Positions 26,954 through 36,341 are shown, numbered from the stretch's first letter. The stretch is DNA of 64,000 nt from Alcanivoracaceae bacterium (GCA_029210325.1 JARGPU010000005.1:124001-188000); one strand, 5' to 3'. Notes: generated by a model from the sequence alone, not told the origin. Numbers and translations: made by a program.

Positions 26954-27247
26954 ATGGCACGCAAGGACAAGAAACAGATCATCGGCGAGCCGATGACAGA
27001 CGAGCAAATTCGAGCATTCTTGCATGGCAGCAGGGAAAACGGCCTCGACGAGGACCACCATGCGCTTCTACGAGCATACCGCAGCCTGCGCAGCGAAGAC
27101 TTCAGCCGGTTTGTGACTTTCTTCTTGACCGATGGCCGCAATATCAACGCAACCGACCCCGCTGGCAAAACGGCGCTGAGCATAATCAGCTCACACCAGC
27201 AAAGCGCAGACTACGCTGAAACACTGAAGCGACTGGGCGGCGGCTAA
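26954..27247 (+). CDS. PA4642-family small protein
   Basis: This 97-aa protein matches the small PA4642 family of Pseudomonas-related bacteria: a Lys-rich start (MARKDKKQIIGEPMTDEQI), then LLRAYRSLRSEDFSRFVTFF and a C-terminal ankyrin-like turn INATDPAGKTALSIIS. No function is established. A good promoter lies directly upstream, and the gene appears monocistronic. Confidence 0.7.
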   Translation: MARKDKKQIIGEPMTDEQIRAFLHGSRENGLDEDHHALLRAYRSLRSEDFSRFVTFFLTDGRNINATDPAGKTALSIISSHQQSADYAETLKRLGGG

Positions 27248-27281
27248 AAATAGCCCCCACTAGCATGCAACCAATACCTCG

Positions 27282-27295
27282 TGACCGATCGGTCA
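27282..27295. promoter_or_regulatory. Perfect 14-bp palindrome, possible operator
   Basis: TGACCGATCGGTCA is its own reverse complement. It lies in the gap between the PA4642-like gene and the acidic secreted protein gene, 80 bases before the latter's ATG. The form resembles TetR-family operators, but no TetR gene is in the window. Confidence 0.4.
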
Positions 27296-27374
27296 GGTCT
27301 GTTCAAATCAGCAATCCCGTGGCAAGGTATGCAGAACTCGCTATGCTTGGCGGGACAATCACAATAACTAAAAA

Positions 27375-28613
27375 ATGAGCCTTAAGCCCATGCCACATCT
27401 GGAAACCTCCCGCTGGCGCCTGTTGGTGCTGATTTTTCTATGCCTCTTTTCCCTCAATGGTCACGCCGCCAGAGATGACGACGAAGACGATGATGAGATG
27501 GACGAGGTCACCGCCGAAGATCTGGCCATCGAAGACATTCCGGTGGACGAGAGAATCTTTCTGGAGACTTGGAAAAAGCCTCCGTTTGACCAGCGCTTCT
27601 TCACCTACACCGATGCCCAGATCGAGGAAAAATGGGACTACCTGATGCGTGGACTGCGCATTCCGTATCCTTCGGCAGAGTACATACGCGCTCTGTCCGC
27701 CAAATACCCTTTTATTACGGAGGGCATCGATGGCTTTGACGGCGATTTCGAGGCTTTAGAAAAGAGCTGTTTATCTGCGTGGCGCAATTTCTTTGCCGGC
27801 AATTTCCAGCAATCCCGTAACGAAGGCATGAAACTCGGCGCAATTGGTACTATACCAGCACTGTTTTCGCAGTTGATGTACGGCATCTACCTGACCGAGC
27901 GGCAAAGCGAAAAATATATGTTGCTGCAGGACGTAGCGAACCACGCACACACCTATTTCGATGAAATTGAAGAGATCGAAGAAGACCCTGAAGTCGCCGC
28001 TCTCGCCGCGGCAGTCCGTCTTGGCTACGCCTATGCTATTGCCCGCATTGCTGAAGAGTCACCGATTCCGATCGTCGTTGCCCGCCGCTATATCGGCAAA
28101 ATCAAGAGTAACTCTGACCACATTACTGAGCTGGTCCCGGACCACCCGCTGGGCCATGCTTTTCGTGCTGGTGTAGATGCCGGCATCATGCGCCGGGTTG
28201 GCAAGTTCACCGGCAGGATGACCTATAACGCCCGCTCCACTGTGGTGGGAAGCTCGTTCGGCAAAGCCCGCGAACTCACCCCGGATATTCCTATTGTCGC
28301 CTATGAGCATGCCAATGCTCTGATTTACATGAACAAAAACCGTAACCTCAATGAGGCCATGGCTCTTTTTCAGGAAGCTTCCAGAATGCAGCCACAGTTT
28401 TCCATGGATGCTCTGGATACCATGTACGCTCACAAACGACTCGCTGAAGTCCGTTTGTATGCGCTTAACTATCGCAGCTTCCGTAAGTTTGAAAAGGATC
28501 GCCGCAAACTGATTCGCACCACTGACCGCAACCTGAGTAGCGTTAACAGTCCAACGCTGACCATGGATATGCTGGAAAACCCGGACAAGTACAAACTACC
28601 GGAACGTCAGTAA
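27375..28613 (+). CDS. Unassigned secreted helical-repeat (TPR-like) protein with acidic N-terminus
   Basis: This 412-aa protein has a signal peptide (about 15-32, VLIFLCLFSLNGHA), then a very acidic stretch of D and E residues (about 34-55). An alpha-helical body follows with TPR-like segments: LEKSCLSAWRNFFAGNF, AAAVRLGYAYAIARI and YEHANALIYMNKNRNLNEAMA. It is probably periplasmic. I do not recognise a named family; resemblance to TPR-containing TRAP-associated proteins is only general. The ribosome site before the ATG at 27375 is poor, and the ATG at 27390 is an alternative. It is followed after three bases by the methyltransferase gene. Confidence 0.7.
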   Translation: MSLKPMPHLETSRWRLLVLIFLCLFSLNGHAARDDDEDDDEMDEVTAEDLAIEDIPVDERIFLETWKKPPFDQRFFTYTDAQIEEKWDYLMRGLRIPYPSAEYIRALSAKYPFITEGIDGFDGDFEALEKSCLSAWRNFFAGNFQQSRNEGMKLGAIGTIPALFSQLMYGIYLTERQSEKYMLLQDVANHAHTYFDEIEEIEEDPEVAALAAAVRLGYAYAIARIAEESPIPIVVARRYIGKIKSNSDHITELVPDHPLGHAFRAGVDAGIMRRVGKFTGRMTYNARSTVVGSSFGKARELTPDIPIVAYEHANALIYMNKNRNLNEAMALFQEASRMQPQFSMDALDTMYAHKRLAEVRLYALNYRSFRKFEKDRRKLIRTTDRNLSSVNSPTLTMDMLENPDKYKLPERQ

Positions 28614-28616
28614 TTC

Positions 28617-29237
28617 ATGTTTGGCTGGTATGAGGACAAGGTATTTCCTCGACTGCTGGACTGGGCCACACGGCCGCTGGCGCGAGACAGAAAAGAACTG
28701 CTATCTCGAGCCACTGGCCGGGTACTGGAGATTGGCGTTGGCAGCGGCGCCAATTTCCCGTTCTACACCGAGGCCGCCAACGAAATTCATGGTATTGAGC
28801 CGGCCCCGGCCCTACTTGGTGAAGCAATAGCCAGCGCCGCCACACAGATCAACCCTCAGCGCTTTCAACTAATCAAGGCTGGCGCCGAAAACCTCCCCTA
28901 TCCAGACAACCACTTCGACACCGTGGTAGCCTGCCTGGTGTTTTGCACCATCCCGGACGCCTCCAGCGCTTCTCAGGAAGCTTTGCGGGTACTTAAGCCC
29001 GGCGGCCAACTGCTTGTGCTTGAACATATTGCCCATCAAGAGTCGCTCTGGCGGCGCGGGCAGAAAATGATTGAGCCGGTATGGACGCCCATGGCCTGTG
29101 GCTGCCATCTAAGCCGGGACACCTACCAACTGTTCGACCGGGCCGGCTTTGATGTTTCCGGCTTGCGACGCTGGCAGCATCCCAAAATCCCCAAGCTAGC
29201 CGGCTTCATGCTATCGGGAGTAGCGCTAAAGCCCTGA
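28617..29237 (+). CDS. Class I SAM-dependent methyltransferase (UbiE/METTL7-like)
   Basis: This 206-aa protein has SAM motif I VLEIGVGSGANFPFY (about 36-50), the acidic motif II IHGIEPAP, the motif-post-I AENLPYPDNHFDTVVACLVFCT and LKPGGQLLVLEHI. This is the UbiE-like / METTL7 (thiol or lipid methyltransferase) branch; the substrate is unknown. It starts three bases after the stop of the secreted protein gene and probably shares its transcript. Confidence 0.75.
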   Translation: MFGWYEDKVFPRLLDWATRPLARDRKELLSRATGRVLEIGVGSGANFPFYTEAANEIHGIEPAPALLGEAIASAATQINPQRFQLIKAGAENLPYPDNHFDTVVACLVFCTIPDASSASQEALRVLKPGGQLLVLEHIAHQESLWRRGQKMIEPVWTPMACGCHLSRDTYQLFDRAGFDVSGLRRWQHPKIPKLAGFMLSGVALKP

Positions 29238-29239
29238 TC

Positions 29240-29270
29240 GGTCTGCGGCATCAAGCCGCAGGCGCAGACC
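29240..29270 (+). other. Hairpin with two mutually exclusive pairings
   Basis: CTGCGGC (29243-29249) can pair with GCCGCAG (29255-29261) around a 5-base loop. The overlapping GGTCTGCG (29240-29247) can instead pair with CGCAGACC (29263-29270). It lies between the methyltransferase stop and the regB-like start. It may be a terminator without T-tract or a leader switch. Confidence 0.4.
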
Positions 29271-29320
29271 AGTCGATAGGTTTAGAATCGGCACTCAAAG
29301 CAGCAATCTCACAGGGCCGC

Positions 29321-30514
29321 ATGACAGCACTCTCTCCCACTTCCTTCCGTATCTGGCGGAGCCGTTTGGTGATATTGCGCGGTATGATGGTGGTTATTCT
29401 CGCCATCGTCTTTATCGCCGCCTGGAGCCATTCTGTATCTCCGTTACCTGTGATCACCGCAGTCCTTTGGCTGACCCTGCTGTGGCTGCCATCACTGTTA
29501 CTTCTTTTCACCGGCAAGACACCAGAGCGGCATCAGCATCTCTGGCTAATCTCTGAACTGACCTTAGATGTGATGCTATTTCTCGGCTTCCTTTATCAGG
29601 TGGGCGGCGCGGGCAACCCCGTTATCTTCTACCTGCTGTTGCCGGTACTGGTTGCTGCCCTGTCCCTGCCAGTTGCCGGCAACCTGCTAATTGCAGTGCT
29701 GGCTAGCGCCGGTTATGCCAGCACTTTTCTTTGGCAAACCGGCCATGCTCATCATATGCATGGCCTACAGGACATCAGTAATACCCACGGAATAGGTATG
29801 TGGCTAATCTTTCTAATGCTTGTAGTGGTGTTTTCTATGCTTGGGCAGGCTTTGCAACGGGCGCTTGGGCAAAGCCAGAGGCAGCAGGCGACCGCCTTGG
29901 GAATTGCCTTGCAGCGTGAGCGCATGTATCAGATCGCTGCAGATTTGGCTGATCGCGCCCACGAACTCAACACCCCACTGGCGACCTTAATGCTTATGAC
30001 GGAAGATCCGCCACCTGAAGACAATGCTCAGTTGCGCGAAGATTGGCAGCAAATTCACGCTCTGACAGAACGTATGGCCGCCCTGCTTAAGGCTCCAGCC
30101 AGCAGTTCAACACAAAGCCAGCGACTGCTGTCCGACCTGGTAACCGACCTTAGCAAGAACCTGCGCATTCTTGCTCCAGGCCTAACCGTGCGTTGGCATG
30201 GTCCGGATGACCTGCAACTATCTCAGACCAGCCAGTGGCAACGTATTCTTGCCAACCTTGGCTACAATGCCTGCGATGCGGGTGCCACTATGCTGGAAGT
30301 GCGCTGCGAAAAGGGTGTTGAGGATTGCTACATTCAGATCAGTGATGACGGCCCCCGGCAGCACGACCAGGATTCAGCCAGACAGGGACTCGGAATCGGG
30401 CTTGCCCTGGTGGAAACCACACTTGCAGCGCTGGGCGGCTCTCTGGAATTGTTATTTGATCGGCAGTGGACCGTCGCCCGCATTCATTTACCCCTATCAT
30501 GTCGAGGTGGCTGA
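29321..30514 (+). CDS. regB: Redox-type sensor histidine kinase of the RegB/PrrB/RoxS family
   Basis: RegB-type kinases read respiratory or quinone redox state and phosphorylate RegA. The 397-aa protein has six membrane helices in residues 1-178. The quinone-site motif of the family (GGxxNP) is present as VGGAGNP (94-100), and the H-box is DRAHELNTPLATL with His214. The ATP-binding domain shows an N-box around NLGYNACDAG, a short DDGP and GLGIGLALVE. The linker position held by the redox-active cysteine of RegB has no cysteine (QQIHALTER). The stop overlaps the regA start. Confidence 0.82.
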   Translation: MTALSPTSFRIWRSRLVILRGMMVVILAIVFIAAWSHSVSPLPVITAVLWLTLLWLPSLLLLFTGKTPERHQHLWLISELTLDVMLFLGFLYQVGGAGNPVIFYLLLPVLVAALSLPVAGNLLIAVLASAGYASTFLWQTGHAHHMHGLQDISNTHGIGMWLIFLMLVVVFSMLGQALQRALGQSQRQQATALGIALQRERMYQIAADLADRAHELNTPLATLMLMTEDPPPEDNAQLREDWQQIHALTERMAALLKAPASSSTQSQRLLSDLVTDLSKNLRILAPGLTVRWHGPDDLQLSQTSQWQRILANLGYNACDAGATMLEVRCEKGVEDCYIQISDDGPRQHDQDSARQGLGIGLALVETTLAALGGSLELLFDRQWTVARIHLPLSCRGG

Positions 30515-31068
30515 TGAATGAATATCTGCTGCTGCTCGAAGATGACGAAGCGCTGCGCCACCATTTGGGGCGCAAGCTCGAACGGCACCAATATCAGGTT
30601 ATTTACTGCGCCACGCTGAGCGATGCTCGGGACGCCGTAAAATCAAACCTGATGATTGACGTGGCGGTGCTGGATCAGAACGTCGGCAGCGATAATGGTC
30701 TGGATCTGATCACTCCTCTTCTGGAAAAGTTTCCCGCCTGCCGCATTCTGATTCTGACCGGCTATGGAAGCATCCCCGCCGCAGTAGCCGCCACCCGACG
30801 GGGAGCACGCAACTATCTGACCAAACCAGCATCACTGAATGACATTCTCCACGCCATAAGCGATGACGCGGCAACCGCCCTGCCCGCCCTACCCGACGCG
30901 CCGCCTTCGTTGGAGCGCCTCGAGTGGGATCATATTCAGCGGGTCATGGAGGAGCACGATGGCAACATTTCAGCAGCGGCGCGAACCCTGGGCATCCACA
31001 GGCGTACCTTGCAACGCCGGCTGAAGAAGCGTCCATCGGCAAGCGAGTACGAGAGAGACCGCAGCTGA
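30514..31068 (+). CDS. regA: Response regulator of the RegA/PrrA/RoxR family
   Basis: RegA is the DNA-binding partner of RegB. I start at the ATG at 30514 (184 aa), which overlaps the kinase stop. The receiver domain has acidic Asp10/Asp11, phosphoacceptor Asp54 in AVLDQNVG, and the LTGYGSIPAAVAATRRGA and YLTKPAS motifs. A short linker leads to a Fis-type helix-turn-helix, WDHIQRVMEEHDGNISAAAR then TLGIHRRTLQRRL. Such regulators control respiration, terminal oxidases and redox balance genes. Confidence 0.88.
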   Translation: MNEYLLLLEDDEALRHHLGRKLERHQYQVIYCATLSDARDAVKSNLMIDVAVLDQNVGSDNGLDLITPLLEKFPACRILILTGYGSIPAAVAATRRGARNYLTKPASLNDILHAISDDAATALPALPDAPPSLERLEWDHIQRVMEEHDGNISAAARTLGIHRRTLQRRLKKRPSASEYERDRS

Positions 31069-31137
31069 GGCATATGCGGGCATATTGGACTACAGAACCG
31101 CTGCAGGAACTTACCGGCCAGCCTGCTGCAAAAACGC

Positions 31138-31143
31138 TACAAT
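31138..31143 (+). promoter_or_regulatory. Possible -10 placing the tamA mRNA start at its ATG
   Basis: TACAAT ends seven bases before the tamA ATG at 31150, and no Shine-Dalgarno sequence lies between. If used, it would give a leaderless mRNA. No good -35 is visible. Confidence 0.3.
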
Positions 31144-31149
31144 GTTGCC

Positions 31150-32886
31150 ATGCCAAGTAACTTCCGCATTGCTCTGCTGACCTTATGCCTCACCGCCGGC
31201 GCGGTGCAGGCCCACGCTGCCGATAAACAGCCGTCATTGCAGTTCGAGTCAGACCAGCCTGCCTTAACCCAGAATCTTCAGGCCAGCCTGGATGTACTGC
31301 GCGAAAGCTGCACCGCTGACCGTTCCCGCAAACGTTTGCTGGAGCGCAACCTTCAGCGTCGCGCCGATCTCGCTGCAAAGGCGGTAGGATACTACGAGGC
31401 TGACATCAGCATTCGGTTTGAAGATAGCAAAAACTGCTGGCGCGCATTCATTACAGCCAAAGCCGGGCGTCCGGTAAAAATAACCGAAATCCAAGTGCGC
31501 CTTGAGGGCGAAGCCAAGACAGACACTTCTTTTGCCGAACTCATCCGTAACAGCCCCTTGCAGGTAGATGCAATTCTGCGACATAACGATTACCAATCAA
31601 CCCGGGACAGCCTTCTACGAATAGCCAGTCAACGCGGCTATTTCGATCACCAACTTAAACAGCACCGCCTGGAAATAAACGCCGACGACTACTCTGCGCG
31701 GATTTTTCTGACGCTTGACAGTGGTCGCCGCCACCGCTTTGGAAAATTTATTCTGGACCAGGAAATACTTCACACACAGATAGCTGAGCGCTACCTGCGT
31801 TTTTCGCCGGGAGATTACTGGGATAGCGACCTACTACTGGAGAGCCAGCAGGCGCTGCTTGGTAGTGGATATTTCACCACCGCAAGACTAGAGCGAGGCA
31901 TTGCCGACCCTGTCACACTTCAAGTCCCAGCCACTCTCTATTTAAGCGAACGTCCACGTCGCGCATGGCTAACCGGAGTGGGAGTTAGCACCGATACCGG
32001 GCCGCGCTTGCGGCTCGGCTACGAAGACCGCTACGTCAATAAGCAGGGTCATCGCTGGCATGTTGACAGCGAAATATCCACTTTGATTCGAGCTGCATCC
32101 AGTCGCTATGAAATCCCTTTGCGCGACCCGGCTCGTGACAGGTTGGTACTTTCTACAGGCTACCGCCTTGAGGATAATGAAAGTGCCAGAAGCGAACAGC
32201 TCCACTTCGGTGGAAGCCTGATCGGCGGCATTGGCAATGGCTGGGTGCTGACGCGGTCACTGGACTATGAGAGGGAGAATTTTACCGTCGGCGATCAAAG
32301 CAACACGATTGAGCTTGTAATGCCTGGCGTACAAGTGCAAAAAAGCCGTAGTAACAACCCGATTTACCCTCGTCGCGGTTGGAAATTCAGCCTCGGCCTG
32401 CGCGGCACTCATCCGGAAATTTCCAGCACTGAGGCCTTCCTGCAAACCAGGGTTTCAGCAAAGGCGGTGGTTCCGCTTGGCCCTGCTAGATTACTTGCCA
32501 GAATTGATGGCGGCCAAACCATGGTCAGCGATGTCGCCACACTACCGGCCACCGTGCGCTTCTTCGCTGGTGGTGATACCAGCGTACGCGGCTTCGACTA
32601 TCGAACATTGGGCCCATCTGACGCTACAGGCGAAGCAATTGGTGGTCGTCATCTGCTGGTCGGCTCTGTGGAAATGGACTTCCCATTGACGACACACTGG
32701 CATCCCGCCATTTTCACTGATGCAGGCAACGCCTTTAACGAAACCGATGAAATGAATATTCGTTACAGCGCTGGGGTCGGCATTCGCTGGCGCTCCCCAT
32801 TGGGACCAATACGAATCGACCTTGCCCGTCCGGTTGATTCCCCGCGGAGCTGGCGGCTTCACCTTAGTATGGGGCCCGACTTATGA
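31150..32886 (+). CDS. tamA: Translocation and assembly module outer-membrane protein TamA
   Basis: TamA is an Omp85-family beta-barrel that works with TamB in outer-membrane assembly and inter-membrane lipid traffic. The 578-aa protein has a signal peptide (about 1-24), three POTRA domains (about 25-265, with GYFDHQLKQHRLEIN and GSGYFTTARLE) and a C-terminal barrel. The barrel has the Omp85 motifs RFFAGGDTSVRGFDY (VRGF in the inward loop) and SAGVGIRWRSPLGPIRIDLA. The stop overlaps the tamB start by four bases. Confidence 0.93.
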   Translation: MPSNFRIALLTLCLTAGAVQAHAADKQPSLQFESDQPALTQNLQASLDVLRESCTADRSRKRLLERNLQRRADLAAKAVGYYEADISIRFEDSKNCWRAFITAKAGRPVKITEIQVRLEGEAKTDTSFAELIRNSPLQVDAILRHNDYQSTRDSLLRIASQRGYFDHQLKQHRLEINADDYSARIFLTLDSGRRHRFGKFILDQEILHTQIAERYLRFSPGDYWDSDLLLESQQALLGSGYFTTARLERGIADPVTLQVPATLYLSERPRRAWLTGVGVSTDTGPRLRLGYEDRYVNKQGHRWHVDSEISTLIRAASSRYEIPLRDPARDRLVLSTGYRLEDNESARSEQLHFGGSLIGGIGNGWVLTRSLDYERENFTVGDQSNTIELVMPGVQVQKSRSNNPIYPRRGWKFSLGLRGTHPEISSTEAFLQTRVSAKAVVPLGPARLLARIDGGQTMVSDVATLPATVRFFAGGDTSVRGFDYRTLGPSDATGEAIGGRHLLVGSVEMDFPLTTHWHPAIFTDAGNAFNETDEMNIRYSAGVGIRWRSPLGPIRIDLARPVDSPRSWRLHLSMGPDL

Positions 32887-35800
32887 GGCGGCTCCTGCTG
32901 ACAGTACTTGTTTTGCTGATTGCCATTCAGCTAGTGATGGCAGCACTACTTGGCACTGAACCCGGTAGTCGCTGGCTGATATATCGACTGTTGCCTCTCG
33001 TGCCGGGCAATCTGCAGATTGACCAGATCAATGGCACCGTGCTTGATGGTTTTTTCGTCAGCAACCTTGAATTCCAGAACAACGATCTGTCTGTACAGCT
33101 AGCTCAGGCCGAAATTGCCATAGATACCGGCGAGCTCTGGCAGGGCTGGCTCAGTGCCCGTCACTTGAGAATCGACGGAATGCTTATAAACCTGCCAGAG
33201 CTCGAGCCCGGCAGTGACAATAAGTTTGTTTTACCGGATACGTTAGCACTGCCATTCGGCATTGCCATCACATCTGCAAGACTGAGCGATCTCCAGCTGG
33301 ACAGAAATCATCAGCAGCTACTAAAAATTGGTGCCGTTGAGTTAGATGAAGCATTTATCAGAGGGCAACTCAATATTGACAGGCTGAGCGTCAATCAACA
33401 GCAACATCAGGCCATACTCAGCGACGTCCATATTGACCTTGCCATGCCCTACCCCGTCGATGCCCGCCTGCGCTGGCAAAGCGAATTGGCAAGGGTATCC
33501 AGCTGGCTCGGCAGTGAAAAGCTCGCCGGGAATGCGCGCATTGGAGGTTCGCTCATTGACCTGAGCGTTAGTCATCACCTGAGCGCACCACAGATAATAG
33601 ATAGTCAAATCGAGGTTGCGCCATTCTCAGCCAAGCATGATTTTTCCAGCCAGCACAAATGGAAAAGTCTATCTATATCCCTGCCGCAAAAGCAGGTAGT
33701 GGAACTGTCTTCTGGAGAATTACAGCTGGACTCAGATGACAGCGTGGTTCGCCTGACGTCCGAAACCCACATTAATTTACCTGACGTCATAGATGGCCAG
33801 CTCGAAGCTTCCGCAAGTGGAGACTGGCAACGGGCCACCTCTCTCAATGTGAAACTAACAGGTGACGATGGCGCGCTAGAGATCAGCGGCACTACCCGCT
33901 GGCTTCCCGGCATAAATTTTAACCTGACCACAGAAGGCAGAGAGATTAGTCCGGCCATACTTGACCAGAGACTACCAGGAAGGATTAACGTTTCAGGAAA
34001 GCTGAGCGGCCAGCGCGACGATACTGATAAGTGGCAGATCGTTGCCGACAGCTTCCGCATTACAGGGCTACTTAATGATCGTCCCATAGAAGCAACACTA
34101 CGTGCAGCAATGAGCGACTCTGCGCTATCACTAAACGGCGAGGCGGCATACGACAAAAACCGCGTCAGTATTGATGGACACATCAATCAGACCCTTGATA
34201 TTCATAGCCACGTACAGCTACTTAACCCACAAAGTTTTCACCCGGATCTGCGCGGTGTCGCTGACGTCTATCTGCATCTTTCTGGGTCGCGCAGCGAGCC
34301 TCTTTTGGACATTGATGCCAGCAGCAGTCGAATGGGTTTTTCTCAATACACAATAGAAGATGTGGAAATTCATGGACGGCAGCTAGGCTTGCTATCGGAC
34401 CAGATGCAACTATCAGCAACCAGTAATGACATCCTCTATTACAATAGGAGCCTCCTTAACAGTACTGAAATTCAGTTTCAAGGCAGCCATGACAAACATG
34501 TATTAAGCTGGTCCCTGCATCAGCAGGCCGCCCAATTGTTCGGCACTGTGCGCGGTGGCATGAAGAACATTGCAGCAGGCTGGAATGGAACACTTGATCA
34601 ACTCACTTTGCTCCTGAGCGACTTCCCCGACTGGCAATTAAACAGCCCAACAGCGCTATCACTATCAGCCAAGCAGCAACTTCTGGAAAAGACATGCCTG
34701 TCTAATGGAGATGGACAGGCGTGCATAGAGGGTAGCTCCACTGCGGAACAACTCGGCGTAAATCTTGCGATTAGCGCCCTGCCTCTTGCGCCTTTTTCCG
34801 CGCTACTTGGTCCGGGTATAAGCGTGTCTGGTGAACTTGAGCATAGAAGTGATATCAACCGCGACTCTAATGGCGGCTGGCACGGCTCGCTGCATAGCAC
34901 GCTCAACGGCACAACGATCTCTTTCGATGATGGGCCGGTAGATTATCCACTGCTGCTTGAAGGGGCAGAAGTGTCTGCCACACTTAAGCAGGAGAAAATT
35001 GACGCCGAGGCAAGTGTGGTCATGTCTGAACATGGCTATCTACAGGCCTCGCTGAGCACCGCGATGCCAACAGATGCTGCCCTGAAGGGCCGGCTTGATG
35101 TTGCCATCACTGAGTTACGCTGGCTCGAGTTGCTGATACCAGGCATTCGTCAGCGCAGTGGCAACCTCACTGGGGACTTGATCCTATCCGGCCAAAGGAA
35201 TGCACCACAACTGCACGGCCTACTGACACTGAAAGATGGCGAAACCGATGTGGCAGAAGCCGGTCTCACACTGAAGAATATCAGTGCTGAATTAAAAGCC
35301 GAAGGCAAACATATTGGTATATCCGGTAGCGCTCAGTCAGGCCCAGGGTCCGTTGATATCACGGGCGAACTTGACCTTGCAGGCGGCCTACCCGGAGAGC
35401 TGGACCTGAGGATTAGCGGAGAGCGTTTTCAGCTGCTTGCCTTGCCCGAGGCCATGGTGCTAATCAACCCTTCTGTCACACTGAAGGGAAACGCACAGCT
35501 ATTTCGCTTGCGCGGGGACATACAAATTCCGGAAGCGCGTCTGGCGCCCCAACAGCTACCAGAACTTGCCATCCGCGTTAGCGAAGATCAGGTCATGGTT
35601 AATTCGGTAAAGCCGCCAGTTGAGTCGCTGAAAGTAGATGCAGAGTTGATGCTGCTAATCGGCAAGGATGTACACTTCAGTGGTTTTGGCTTGGACGCCC
35701 GCCTTGGAGGCAATCTGCAGTTTATTCAAAAGCCGGAAAAGCCGGTAACCCTGCTTGGCGACCTTCGTATCGAAGAAGGCCGCTATAGGGCCTACGGACA

Positions 35801-36341
35801 GAATCTGGCAATTGATCAGGGTGTGCTGCTGTTTCAGGAGAAAATTGACAACCCTGGATTGAATATCCGCGCGGTGCGCCGCATTCCCAGTGCTCAAATT
35901 GTCGCCGGCGTGGCCATCAGCGGCACTCTGCAGAATCCCCAAGCCCGGCTGATTTCTGAGCCGGGCATGGAAGAGAGCGAAATCATGGCCTGGCTACTGA
36001 CTGGCCGCGGACTTGCTGGAGGCTCCGAAAGTGACAACGCCATGATCGCTCAGGCATTGGCAGTTTATGGGCTCGAGCAAGGTAGCGGTGTGACCAAGAA
36101 AATCGGCGACAAACTGGGCCTTGATGAGATCGCCGTCGGCAGTGACTGGGAAACTTCCGATGCGTCTCTGATGCTCGGCAAGCAGATTAGCGACCGGCTA
36201 TATCTACGCTATGCCATAGGTTTGTTCGATGCTGTCTCAACGGTCATGCTGCGCTACACCCTTAGCCGACGTCTGCATCTTGAAGCCCAATCAGACAGTA
36301 ACCGGCAAAGCCTTGATCTCATTTATCAGGTAGAGCGCTGA
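32883..36341 (+). CDS. tamB: Translocation and assembly module inner-membrane protein TamB
   Basis: TamB is an AsmA-like bridge that spans the periplasm and transfers lipid or assists TamA. The 1152-aa protein has one N-terminal anchor helix (about 3-24), a long body of repeating short beta strands (IDGMLINLPELEPG, LSGQRNAPQLHGLLTLKDGE) forming a hydrophobic groove, and the C-terminal DUF490/TamB domain with PGMEESEIMAWLLTGRGL and ISDRLYLRYAIGLFD. Length is close to other TamB proteins. It is translationally coupled to tamA. Confidence 0.94.
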   Translation: MRRLLLTVLVLLIAIQLVMAALLGTEPGSRWLIYRLLPLVPGNLQIDQINGTVLDGFFVSNLEFQNNDLSVQLAQAEIAIDTGELWQGWLSARHLRIDGMLINLPELEPGSDNKFVLPDTLALPFGIAITSARLSDLQLDRNHQQLLKIGAVELDEAFIRGQLNIDRLSVNQQQHQAILSDVHIDLAMPYPVDARLRWQSELARVSSWLGSEKLAGNARIGGSLIDLSVSHHLSAPQIIDSQIEVAPFSAKHDFSSQHKWKSLSISLPQKQVVELSSGELQLDSDDSVVRLTSETHINLPDVIDGQLEASASGDWQRATSLNVKLTGDDGALEISGTTRWLPGINFNLTTEGREISPAILDQRLPGRINVSGKLSGQRDDTDKWQIVADSFRITGLLNDRPIEATLRAAMSDSALSLNGEAAYDKNRVSIDGHINQTLDIHSHVQLLNPQSFHPDLRGVADVYLHLSGSRSEPLLDIDASSSRMGFSQYTIEDVEIHGRQLGLLSDQMQLSATSNDILYYNRSLLNSTEIQFQGSHDKHVLSWSLHQQAAQLFGTVRGGMKNIAAGWNGTLDQLTLLLSDFPDWQLNSPTALSLSAKQQLLEKTCLSNGDGQACIEGSSTAEQLGVNLAISALPLAPFSALLGPGISVSGELEHRSDINRDSNGGWHGSLHSTLNGTTISFDDGPVDYPLLLEGAEVSATLKQEKIDAEASVVMSEHGYLQASLSTAMPTDAALKGRLDVAITELRWLELLIPGIRQRSGNLTGDLILSGQRNAPQLHGLLTLKDGETDVAEAGLTLKNISAELKAEGKHIGISGSAQSGPGSVDITGELDLAGGLPGELDLRISGERFQLLALPEAMVLINPSVTLKGNAQLFRLRGDIQIPEARLAPQQLPELAIRVSEDQVMVNSVKPPVESLKVDAELMLLIGKDVHFSGFGLDARLGGNLQFIQKPEKPVTLLGDLRIEEGRYRAYGQNLAIDQGVLLFQEKIDNPGLNIRAVRRIPSAQIVAGVAISGTLQNPQARLISEPGMEESEIMAWLLTGRGLAGGSESDNAMIAQALAVYGLEQGSGVTKKIGDKLGLDEIAVGSDWETSDASLMLGKQISDRLYLRYAIGLFDAVSTVMLRYTLSRRLHLEAQSDSNRQSLDLIYQVER

